DNA of 5,757 nt from Anaerolineae bacterium (GCA_020433835.1 JAGRBY010000478.1:1-5757); one strand, 5' to 3'. Counted from the stretch's first letter, positions 1 through 5,653 are shown. The notes: generated by a model from the letters alone, not told the origin. Numbers and translations: made by a program.

Positions 1-269
1 CTATTCAGGTCGTCGGTTCATTTGCCTTGCAGCCGCAAGGTCAATCGGTTGAAGTGGTGCTGCTCGATACCCAAATTACAGGCTTCGATGTATCGCTTGA
101 TTTAACCGGCCTTTTTAATGAAGATATCACGATGGTCAACCAGGAGCTTAATAGCGCTATCAATGAAGTCGAGACCACTGTTGGTGCCCCGGTTGTCATC
201 ACCGGCCTGACAACCACAGATACTATGATCCAGCTTGAACTCAGGGAGTTCCCCGGAGGCGTCAATTGA
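1..269 (+). CDS. 3' end of a gene for a probable envelope-associated protein of unknown function
   Basis: The reading frame is open from the left edge (first whole codon at base 3) to TGA at 267-269, giving 88 visible residues. A TTG at 27 could be taken as a start, but the frame stays open upstream and no ribosome binding site precedes it, so this is a truncated C-terminus. The visible part has alternating hydrophobic/polar beta-strand character, then a helix-like stretch (MVNQELNSAINEVE), then a final strand pair (VVITGLTTTDTMIQLELRE). This order resembles the C-terminal half of the next gene's product, so the two are probably paralogues. The pattern is loosely reminiscent of LmeA/DUF2993-type lipid-binding proteins, but I cannot confirm that. 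The stop overlaps the TTG start of the next gene, so the two are very likely cotranscribed and translationally coupled. Confidence 0.75.
   Translation, partial: IQVVGSFALQPQGQSVEVVLLDTQITGFDVSLDLTGLFNEDITMVNQELNSAINEVETTVGAPVVITGLTTTDTMIQLELREFPGGVN
254..259 (+). promoter_or_regulatory. ribosome binding site for the TTG start at 266
   Basis: CGGAGG lies six bases before TTG at 266, inside the last codons of the upstream gene. It decides the start of the 167-residue protein, because no ATG or GTG is suitably placed and the hydrophobic N-terminal segment follows directly. Confidence 0.7.
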
Positions 270-769
270 ATCGCTCGGGTAAAATAGGGCTACTTATGGG
301 GCTGGGGATCGGGTTTGTGGGGTTGTTACTGGGTCTGTGGCTGCTGCGTGTCACTTCCCTGCCTAAACTGTCGCCGCCGGCCGCTGTAGCGCCGGATGTA
401 TCGCTATTTTTATCGGAGCAAAGCATCAGCCGTCTGGCCTCCGCCACCCTGCAACAGCCTATCGTCATCGATTTTGAAGAAAACGGTCTCATGGAGATTA
501 CCACCCGCACCGAGATGCAAGGGCTGGATCCGGTCGTAAAATTGGTCATGACGGTTGAACTACAAGGTTCGGAGGTTGTTAGCCAATTGCGTTGGGTTGA
601 GCTGGGCTTCCTTATTATTCCTCAAAGGTGGTTAACACCGAAGATGCAAAACGCCACAACCCTTATTGGGCAGACCATCAACCAGCAAACCCCGCCAGAT
701 TTTATGATTACCAATCTATCCACTACCTCTGAGGGCGTTACCATCCAGCTTAAGTGGGTAGGACGGTAA
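266..769 (+). CDS. membrane-anchored protein of unknown function, paralogue of the upstream gene
   Basis: This 167-residue protein has a short basic N-terminus (MNRSGK), one long hydrophobic segment at about residues 8-28, a Pro/Ala-rich stretch (33-44), then a soluble domain of about 120 residues. It is probably anchored by its N-terminus with the domain outside the cytoplasm; there is no lipobox and no clear signal peptidase I site. The start is TTG at 266, with CGGAGG at 254-259 six bases upstream. TTG overlaps the previous gene's TGA by 4 bases, typical of translational coupling. The C-terminal third (strand, helix around residues 126-140, then MITNLSTTSEGVTIQLKW) aligns with the end of the preceding product without large gaps. 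I do not recognise the family. An LmeA/DUF2993-like lipid-binding fold is a guess. The call of a real gene is firm; the function is unknown. Confidence 0.78.
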   Translation: MNRSGKIGLLMGLGIGFVGLLLGLWLLRVTSLPKLSPPAAVAPDVSLFLSEQSISRLASATLQQPIVIDFEENGLMEITTRTEMQGLDPVVKLVMTVELQGSEVVSQLRWVELGFLIIPQRWLTPKMQNATTLIGQTINQQTPPDFMITNLSTTSEGVTIQLKWVGR

Positions 770-834
770 CGCTACACGCTTAGCCGCTTCACAGGTGACA
801 GTCACAACCTAACTATCATCTGTTTCCTCTCCTA

Positions 835-3015
835 TTACTGCATAATCACCGGCTCAAAAACGGTATCCACAAGCGGCTGCTCCGATCCGGGGCTGAATTC
901 AAACAAGGTCATCGAATAAGACGGGAAGTCAGTGGTGAATTCATCGGCGACGGATGGGTCGGTAAAGCGGACAATTTCGTTCAAGTTATCGGCGCTGTAG
1001 CGATAGACAGCGGCTTGCGAGGCGGGGGTATAGCCCAACAGCGTAAGGTGGCTGGTAAAGTTTTGGCTGCTCTTGTTGATGACCACCACCGTTAATATGT
1101 TGTCGCTCTCACGCCGGGCGGCGTAGATTGAAAGCTGGGTCGGATCGCTGCTTTCGGCTGAAACGCTGACATCGCCAAACATGCTGCCGTGACCATCATA
1201 ATTGCGGTAAAGGCGAAAGGCGAAAGCACCCGGCTCGTGAGCCTGCGGTGGCGACCAGAGCGTAGCCAAATCCAACCCTTCGCGGCCAAAAATTCCCAAC
1301 ACGTCGGCCTGAGCCAGCGCGCCGTTGATATCATCGAGCGCACCCCAATTGTACTCCGTAATGGCTAATTTGGTGCCCGGATAGCGCTTCTCAACCCAGG
1401 CTTTCATACGGGGGATGAGGGTAATCGGCTCACCGATCCAACTTTCATCAATATAGGTCGGGTCCCACAATGAGCGCGTCGAGCGCAAGCGCCGCGCCTG
1501 GATATCTTCATCACCGGCATCACTCAGTGCTACGCCGGCCGCTTCGGGGTAGTAGTGCAAATCGAGATAATCAAGCAAGCGAACGCCGGTATCAAGCTCA
1601 TACTGCTGCATCTGCCACAGATACCACTCAACCAGCGGGATATCACCGTGGGCTTTACGATCCGGTGGATTATTCCACCAGTCATCGCCGCCGGCCTGAT
1701 CGAGCGCCGAGTAGAAATAGGTCGTCCAGCCCCGGGCTACCGGCCCCAGGATTTTGGCGTTGGGGTCGGCGGCTTTGATGGCCGAGCCGTATTGATAGGT
1801 AAGGTTGCGCAGTTGATCGTACCCCAGCGGTTGGGGGTGAACATCGGGGTGGGTACGGTGCCACAGCATCGGTTCGTTATCGAGATTGTAGAACTGTACG
1901 CCACTGACATCCGGCGTGCCGTAGCGCTCGACAACGTGGTTGACCCAGCCGTTCACAAATGTTTCATCGATGGCCAGACTGGTATCCAGCGGATCGTTGC
2001 CGATGATGGCGGTACCGTTGGGCATTAAACCGTTACCGCAGCCCCACACGCCATCAAAAGCCTGCTGGCTGGGGTATTGTACCGCGCTAAAACCGCAGTC
2101 GCGATTGCGGCTTTTGGCCGTCCAACCGATCATCGGCACGGTGAGCATGGTTTTGGTGCCGGTGGCCTGGTTGGCTTCGATAAATTTATCGGAGGCCGAG
2201 CCATCAGGTAAAGCACTAAGGTTGTTATTATCATTGGGCGTGTTCATAAAGAACCAATCGCCGGCCTGATTTGTAGCATCAATTTGCCAATTGTAGCGGG
2301 TTGTAGTGTTGCCGCCCCAGCGATTAACGGGTAATTGCAGGTCGGCGGCCAGGGCTTCATCGGCAAAGTTCATACCGTAAATGTTGGCATCGATGGGGTG
2401 TTGGTCGAGCGTAACGTTGATGGTGAGGGCCGGGCCACTGCCGGGTGAAGGTGTTGGCGGCGTAATGTAATCGCCGATAACGAAGGACACGTCATCAATG
2501 TAGAAGATCGGCTGGATGCTGCCCTTACCTTCTTGCCACACAATGCCGCTAATGGTGGTTTGGCCGGCCAGTAGATCGACCAGGGGAATCTCTATTTGCG
2601 TCCAGACGTTGGGCGACAAGGTAATTGCGACAGGACTGTTGATAAGGTTGTTGTTGCCGTCGGCCAGTTTTACCTGCAGCGTATGGCCGCCGCTGTTGCC
2701 CCCGTGAACAAAGAACCGAAGTTTCTCGTAATGGCCGGCATTGATGTCGATACTGCTGTGGAGATAGAGGCTGGCCCAACTTTGTGTAAATGTGGCGGCC
2801 AGAGATGAACTACCCGAATGCTTAGGCGTACTCTGTGACAAATTGACCGTCGTATCCCACGACCAACTCGCCCAGCCGTTCTCTAAGCCATCGCTGTAAA
2901 CAAGCAAATCGGCTTGCGCTTGACTGCCGCCCAGTGACCAGAACATTAACCCGATAACTAACCCAATAAACACGACAAAGAAAAGAAAAGTTCTCACGTA
3001 CCCACGCTTCCACAC
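835..3015 (-). CDS. secreted GH44 family beta-1,4-glucanase/xyloglucanase with N-terminal carbohydrate-binding-like domain
   Basis: This 726-residue protein should hydrolyse beta-1,4-glucans (cellulose, xyloglucan or mixed glucans) outside the cell with retention of configuration. The signal peptide has basic residues at 3-8, a hydrophobic core at 10-28 and a likely signal peptidase I site AQA|D after residue 35. Residues about 38-180 form a jelly-roll, carbohydrate-binding-like domain ending FYIDDVSF, followed by a Pro/Thr/Ser linker (185-195). Residues about 197-710 are the GH44 barrel plus beta-sandwich, with family hallmarks NRWGGNTTTRYNW (231-243), YNLDNEP (376-382), DLHYYPEA (485-492) and ITEYNWG (552-558). 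E381 is the predicted acid/base and E554 the nucleophile. Their spacing of 173 equals that of E186 and E359 in Clostridium thermocellum CelJ, as I recall it. Start is GTG with AGGAG seven bases upstream. The catalytic domain looks intact. Exact substrate cannot be read from sequence. Confidence 0.94.
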   Translation of the reverse strand: MWKRGYVRTFLFFVVFIGLVIGLMFWSLGGSQAQADLLVYSDGLENGWASWSWDTTVNLSQSTPKHSGSSSLAATFTQSWASLYLHSSIDINAGHYEKLRFFVHGGNSGGHTLQVKLADGNNNLINSPVAITLSPNVWTQIEIPLVDLLAGQTTISGIVWQEGKGSIQPIFYIDDVSFVIGDYITPPTPSPGSGPALTINVTLDQHPIDANIYGMNFADEALAADLQLPVNRWGGNTTTRYNWQIDATNQAGDWFFMNTPNDNNNLSALPDGSASDKFIEANQATGTKTMLTVPMIGWTAKSRNRDCGFSAVQYPSQQAFDGVWGCGNGLMPNGTAIIGNDPLDTSLAIDETFVNGWVNHVVERYGTPDVSGVQFYNLDNEPMLWHRTHPDVHPQPLGYDQLRNLTYQYGSAIKAADPNAKILGPVARGWTTYFYSALDQAGGDDWWNNPPDRKAHGDIPLVEWYLWQMQQYELDTGVRLLDYLDLHYYPEAAGVALSDAGDEDIQARRLRSTRSLWDPTYIDESWIGEPITLIPRMKAWVEKRYPGTKLAITEYNWGALDDINGALAQADVLGIFGREGLDLATLWSPPQAHEPGAFAFRLYRNYDGHGSMFGDVSVSAESSDPTQLSIYAARRESDNILTVVVINKSSQNFTSHLTLLGYTPASQAAVYRYSADNLNEIVRFTDPSVADEFTTDFPSYSMTLFEFSPGSEQPLVDTVFEPVIMQ

Positions 3016-3022
3016 AACTCCG

Positions 3023-3027
3023 CTCCT
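3023..3027 (-). promoter_or_regulatory. ribosome binding site for the GTG start of the GH44 gene
   Basis: On the minus strand AGGAG lies seven bases before GTG at 3013-3015. A second GGAG (3018-3021) lies only two bases from the start and is too close to act. The site supports GTG, which places the basic residues and hydrophobic core of the signal peptide directly after it. Confidence 0.7.
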
Positions 3028-3050
3028 ATTTCTGGTAATATTCTATTTTG

Positions 3051-3079
3051 ATTACACAACCTTAAAGTAGGAATGATAA
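3051..3079 (-). promoter_or_regulatory. candidate sigma70-type promoter for the GH44 gene
   Basis: Minus-strand TTATCA (3074-3079) and TGTAAT (3051-3056) are separated by 17 bases and match 9 of 12 consensus positions. Transcription would start near 3044, leaving a leader of about 28 bases that includes the AGGAG site. The spacing and position are good, but AT-rich intergenic DNA gives such matches by chance, so this is tentative. Confidence 0.4.
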
Positions 3080-3345
3080 TGGGTATCCTGAGGGAGGGGT
3101 GGATGATATATAAGGATTACACCCACACAAAGCAGGCACAGTTACCTGGCTTTATGCTGCTAACCGCGTAACACCTCATCTTTTTAATTTTCCTCATCTC
3201 TTCAACCCGGACCAATTCCCCTGTTTCCTACGCAATTAAGGCAAAACGGTGACCGGACAAAGGTATTTTCAAGGGGGTGTGCTGTAAAAAATCTAAGACA
3301 AAAGAGGCCAATGGGATAATCTGGACTTACAGCGTAATCACAATA

Positions 3346-3372
3346 TTGAAAAACCTTTGCTAGTAGTATACT
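3346..3372 (+). promoter_or_regulatory. weak candidate promoter overlapped by a 12-bp palindrome
   Basis: TTGAAA (3346-3351) and TATACT (3367-3372) are both good hexamers but are separated by only 15 bases, shorter than the preferred 16-18. The -10 hexamer lies wholly inside the palindrome at 3363-3374. If active, it would yield an RNA starting near 3379, about 300 bases before the lipoprotein start, possibly a long leader or a separate small RNA. Confidence 0.3.
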
Positions 3373-3374
3373 AC
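3363..3374. repeat. perfect 12-bp palindrome GTAGTATACTAC, possible operator
   Basis: GTAGTATACTAC reads the same on both strands with no spacer. It covers a -10-like TATACT on each strand, so a dimeric regulator bound here could block initiation. I cannot name the regulator. The GTATAC core is compatible with several dimeric helix-turn-helix families, but that is not evidence for any one of them. Confidence 0.4.
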
Positions 3375-3544
3375 CTGTGCAAGATAGCGTGAAGCGTAAT
3401 AAATTCGGGTTTCAAGCGGGTACAAAATACTCGGTACTTATGGGTCATAGCCTACCCGGAGTAGGTTCAGACGGATTGGCAGCACACGTAAGAAAATGAG
3501 GTCAAGGCATGACAAAGTCCGTGCATTGTAAAATTCTCGATCAT

Positions 3545-3573
3545 TTGGCACTCAAAAAACTCTATGTTATACT
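3545..3573 (+). promoter_or_regulatory. strong extended -10 sigma70-type promoter for the lipoprotein gene
   Basis: TTGGCA (3545-3550) and TATACT (3568-3573) are separated by exactly 17 bases, and TG at 3565-3566 completes an extended -10 (TGTTATACT). Ten of twelve hexamer positions match consensus. Transcription should begin near 3580, giving a leader of about 97 bases before the ATG at 3677. It is the best promoter match I found in the window and is correctly oriented for the gene that follows. Confidence 0.72.
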
Positions 3574-3635
3574 GCCGAAACTGTTCAGTTAGGTTCGATA
3601 TATTCGACACAAATTGTCCCTCTCTGCCATTGGGA

Positions 3636-3663
3636 TTAATTCAAATTTATAGTTTGAAATTAA
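3636..3663 (+). repeat. AU-rich inverted repeat in the leader just upstream of the lipoprotein start
   Basis: Arms TTAATTCAAA (3636-3645) and TTTGAAATTAA (3653-3663) pair over ten base pairs with one bulged A, around a 7-base loop. In RNA this hairpin would end 13 bases before ATG at 3677, where no Shine-Dalgarno sequence is visible. In DNA it could equally be an operator for a regulator preferring AT-rich sites. There is no T tract after it, so it is not an intrinsic terminator. Confidence 0.5.
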
Positions 3664-3676
3664 CCACATAGCTATT

Positions 3677-5257
3677 ATGATTGTTATAATTTTTAGGATA
3701 AAGGTAGCCGCCTGCCTTGTGGGCGGTCTGTTGCTATTTGTCTCCGGCTGTGGGCAATCCCCTTCTACGGAAGAAGCGTCCCCCAATCAGCCAAAAAATG
3801 TGGTCAGGTCAACTGCCGTGATCGATAACGACCAGCATCTGGTCGCCCAAACATCAGCCCAGGTACAACCAACGGCTGATTCGACCGATCCCGACACTTC
3901 TCCAACCCCTTATGTGCCACCGATGCCCATTCCCACGCCGGCAGGCGAATTATATAGCTATCACACAGTCACAAACGGGGAGTCGCTTACGTATCTTGCT
4001 TCGGTGTACGATACGGAGATCGAAACGCTGGTTAAGATGAACAATCTTAGCGGGCCGTCGGCCATTATCCAGATCGATCAGGTTTTGCGCGTACCGCTCG
4101 ATCGCGACAAGACATCACCCGATACTATTTTGCTGCCGGACAGTGAAGTTGTGTACAGCCCCGGATATGTAGACTTTGACATCGCTGAATTTGTGAAGAG
4201 CCAAGACGGCTATCTTGTTCAGTACAGCGAGTGGGTTGATAACCAAGCGTTAAGCGGAGCGGAGATCGTCGAATTGGTGGCCAAGCAATACAGTGTTGGA
4301 CCGCGCCTGCTGCTGGCTCTGTTGGAATATTACGGCGGCTGGGTTACCAACCAAACCCTCACCGAGCATCAAATTCAGGCTATGCTGGGCGAGCACAATC
4401 CACGTGGGGGCAGTTTGTACCTGGCTATGGCCTTTACCGCCAATCGAATTAACGCGGGCTACTACGGCTACAAGCGCGACGGCTTTTGGGTTTTTCAACT
4501 ACCCGATTACAGCCAGGCAGTTACGCCGGGGGGTCTTAATGCCGGCACGGTCGGGGTTCAAAATATTTTATCGCTGCACAGTGATTGGGATACCTGGCAA
4601 GAAGAGTTAAAGCCTGATGGCTTCATGGCCACCTATCGCCAACTGTTCGGCGATCCGGCCCAATACGAATTTCGGCCGGTGGTGCCTAAAAACCTCACCC
4701 AACCCGAACTTAGCTTGCCGTGGCAAAAAGGAACATCCTTTTACTTTACCAGCGGGCCGCACCCCGGTTTTGTCGACGGCAGTGCCTGGGCCGCCATCGA
4801 CTTTGGACCACCGGATGTGCTGGGCAGCTGTTTTTATTCCGCAGAGCCGGTTACAGCGGCGGCTGATGGCGTCGTGGTCATGGCTCGCAACGGCGAAGTC
4901 TATCTCGATCTCGACGGCGACGGAAATATCCAAACCGGCTGGGTTCTCTTCTATCTGCACGCCGTGGCCGATGCTGACGCACCTGTCAGCGAAGGGCAGC
5001 ACCTCAAACAGGGCGACATTATCGGTTACGCCTCGTGCGAAGGTGGCTTATCCAACTCTAGCCATCTGCACTTTGCCCGCCGCTACAACGGCGAATGGAT
5101 GGCCGCGGGTGGACCGGTTCCCATGAATCTATCCGGTTGGGAGGTGCAAGACAACCTCGTCCCTTATAACGGAAAATTAGTCAAAAACGACGAAGTTCGA
5201 GAAGCGTGCGAATGTTGGGAACCGGATATGAATCTTATCGTCAACCCCGGCGACTAA
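3677..5257 (+). CDS. lipoprotein with LysM domain and LasA/beta-lytic type M23 metallopeptidase domain
   Basis: This 526-residue protein probably binds and cleaves or remodels cell-wall material at the outer face of the membrane. The N-terminus has basic residues 7 and 9, a hydrophobic core and a lipobox VSGC with Cys25 as the lipidated residue. A Pro/Thr/Ser-rich linker runs to about 90. LysM spans about 94-141 (YHTVTNGESL through IDQVLRVPL). A helical middle region (about 163-335) contains PRLLLALLEYYGGWVT, faintly like lytic transglycosylase folds. The M23 domain spans about 350-500. Predicted zinc ligands are H362, D375 and H465; H428 (FYLHA) and H463 (HLH) are the other active-site histidines. 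The classical HxGxD motif is replaced by WAAID, but H362 lies 13 residues before D375, the LasA H23-D36 spacing as I recall it. Residues 411-416 (DLDGDG) form an EF-hand-like insert. Start ATG 3677 follows in-frame TAG at 3650 and has no clear ribosome binding site. Actual wall substrate is unknown. Confidence 0.9.
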   Translation: MIVIIFRIKVAACLVGGLLLFVSGCGQSPSTEEASPNQPKNVVRSTAVIDNDQHLVAQTSAQVQPTADSTDPDTSPTPYVPPMPIPTPAGELYSYHTVTNGESLTYLASVYDTEIETLVKMNNLSGPSAIIQIDQVLRVPLDRDKTSPDTILLPDSEVVYSPGYVDFDIAEFVKSQDGYLVQYSEWVDNQALSGAEIVELVAKQYSVGPRLLLALLEYYGGWVTNQTLTEHQIQAMLGEHNPRGGSLYLAMAFTANRINAGYYGYKRDGFWVFQLPDYSQAVTPGGLNAGTVGVQNILSLHSDWDTWQEELKPDGFMATYRQLFGDPAQYEFRPVVPKNLTQPELSLPWQKGTSFYFTSGPHPGFVDGSAWAAIDFGPPDVLGSCFYSAEPVTAAADGVVVMARNGEVYLDLDGDGNIQTGWVLFYLHAVADADAPVSEGQHLKQGDIIGYASCEGGLSNSSHLHFARRYNGEWMAAGGPVPMNLSGWEVQDNLVPYNGKLVKNDEVREACECWEPDMNLIVNPGD

Positions 5258-5258
5258 C

Positions 5259-5447
5259 TCACTGCTGTGAGATTTGAAAAGCAACCGCCCGATAAAACGG
5301 CAGTTTATCTAAAATCTTCTGATAGTCTTCGGTTGACATATTGCCCATGCGCGAACTATTTTCTATCGCTTGCTTAACCAGATACTCAATAAGATTAAGT
5401 TCCGCGGCTGTAAAATGAGCCGCACTATCTTGCCGTTCCCCTGCCAT
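5259..5447 (-). CDS. small conserved-looking soluble protein of unknown function, 62 residues
   Basis: I do not recognise this protein. It is a short, charged, mostly helical sequence: a first helix around residues 14-30 (AAELNLIEYLVKQAIENS), a turn with RMGNMSTED, then a second helix (EDYQKILDKL) and a hydrophobic tail. No signal peptide or membrane segment is seen. I chose ATG at 5445-5447 because AAGGAG lies nine bases upstream (5457-5462). The frame extends to an ATG at 5508-5510, but that one has no ribosome binding site and would place the candidate promoter inside the gene. The gene converges on the lipoprotein gene with one base between the two stops, so any readthrough of either makes antisense RNA to the other. 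The good ribosome binding site, promoter and regular helical pattern suggest a real gene. Confidence 0.68.
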   Translation of the reverse strand: MAGERQDSAAHFTAAELNLIEYLVKQAIENSSRMGNMSTEDYQKILDKLPFYRAVAFQISQQ

Positions 5448-5456
5448 TGTCACTTT

Positions 5457-5462
5457 CTCCTT
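5457..5462 (-). promoter_or_regulatory. ribosome binding site for the 62-residue protein
   Basis: AAGGAG on the minus strand lies nine bases before ATG at 5445-5447. It decides between this start and a longer form beginning at 5510. A GTG four bases closer to the site (5451-5453) is too near it to be preferred. Confidence 0.65.
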
Positions 5463-5474
5463 TTTGCTCAAAAG

Positions 5475-5503
5475 ATAATGTAAAGTGCAGTGAGTATCAT
5501 CAA
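5475..5503 (-). promoter_or_regulatory. candidate promoter for the 62-residue protein
   Basis: Minus-strand TTGATG (5498-5503) and CATTAT (5475-5480) are 17 bases apart, with 4 of 6 matches in each hexamer. Initiation near 5468 would leave a leader of about 20 bases containing the AAGGAG site. The match is moderate but well placed. Confidence 0.4.
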
Positions 5504-5554
5504 TTCTCAAAAATCAACAAACTCCGTCGACGAACATAACACAATTTCAGCTAC

Positions 5555-5583
5555 TTGTCTATTAAGCTGACGTAAGGTAAAAT
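5555..5583 (+). promoter_or_regulatory. candidate promoter for the gene starting at 5654
   Basis: TTGTCT (5555-5560) and TAAAAT (5578-5583) are separated by 17 bases, with 4 of 6 and 5 of 6 matches to consensus. Initiation would fall near 5590, right at the left arm of the hairpin at 5592-5620. A second possible promoter, TTGGCA (5616-5621) and AATAAT (5639-5644) with 17-base spacing, would start RNA almost at the ATG and exclude the ribosome binding site, so it is less favoured. Confidence 0.5.
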
Positions 5584-5591
5584 CCCCTATC

Positions 5592-5628
5592 GCCAAGTCG
5601 TGCCTTTAAAATCGCTTGGCAATTTTTT
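5592..5628 (+). terminator. terminator-like hairpin with T tract
   Basis: GCCAAG (5592-5597) and CTTGGC (5615-5620) form a six-pair stem, plus one possible wobble pair, around a loop of about 17 bases, followed by AA and six T residues (5623-5628). The stem-plus-T-tract layout is that of an intrinsic terminator on the plus strand, though the loop is long and the stem modest. It could end readthrough from the lipoprotein gene, about 335 bases upstream, or act as an attenuator for the promoter that starts beside it. Confidence 0.5.
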
Positions 5629-5653
5629 ATCTTGGTAGAATAATGGAGTGCTA

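Larger units (their letters stand above)
3016..3676. other. 661-bp divergent intergenic region between the GH44 and lipoprotein genes
   Basis: No convincing protein gene lies here; stops are frequent in all frames and the DNA is more AT-rich than the flanking genes. It holds the candidate GH44 promoter at the left, a strong rightward promoter at 3545-3573, a perfect 12-bp palindrome at 3363-3374, overlapping short hairpins at 3442-3467, a near-exact repeat pair (TTTCAAG[G/C]GGGT at 3267-3278 and 3410-3421), an 8-bp repeat AGCGTAAT (3331-3338 and 3393-3400), and an AU-rich hairpin at 3636-3663. A 22-codon reading frame with a good ribosome binding site starts at 3103, but nothing else supports it. 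The region is long for a simple divergent promoter, so an unannotated small RNA or several regulator sites are possible. Confidence 0.6.

Noticed and set aside
27..269. Complete 80-residue gene starting at TTG 27
   Set aside because: The frame is open to the left edge and no ribosome binding site precedes base 27, so it is better read as a truncated longer gene.
793..810. Terminator between the convergent genes at 769 and 835
   Set aside because: GTGACAGTCAC is a neat 11-base palindrome, but as RNA it gives only a four-pair stem with a three-base loop and has no T tract on either strand.
1555..2028. Plus-strand open frame of 157 codons antisense to the GH44 gene
   Set aside because: It lies wholly within an intact, strongly supported GH44 catalytic domain, and its translation shows no family motif. 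It is a by-product of the codon pattern on the other strand.
3685..3690. TATAAT inside the start of the lipoprotein gene as its main promoter
   Set aside because: No -35 hexamer lies at 15-19 bases upstream, and starting there would remove the signal sequence and lipobox.
4607..5002. Minus-strand open frame of 131 codons opposite the M23 domain
   Set aside because: It is antisense to conserved catalytic motifs of the lipoprotein and has no ribosome binding site or recognisable motif.
4617..5126. Plus-strand open frame of 169 codons in another frame of the lipoprotein gene
   Set aside because: Its translation is low-complexity and rich in Pro, Ser, Thr and Ala, without domains. The overlapping frame carries all the conserved M23 residues.
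5448..5510. N-terminal extension of the small minus-strand protein to ATG 5510
   Set aside because: The upstream ATG lacks a ribosome binding site, the extension is not a signal peptide, and it would enclose the candidate promoter; ATG 5447 has AAGGAG at good spacing.
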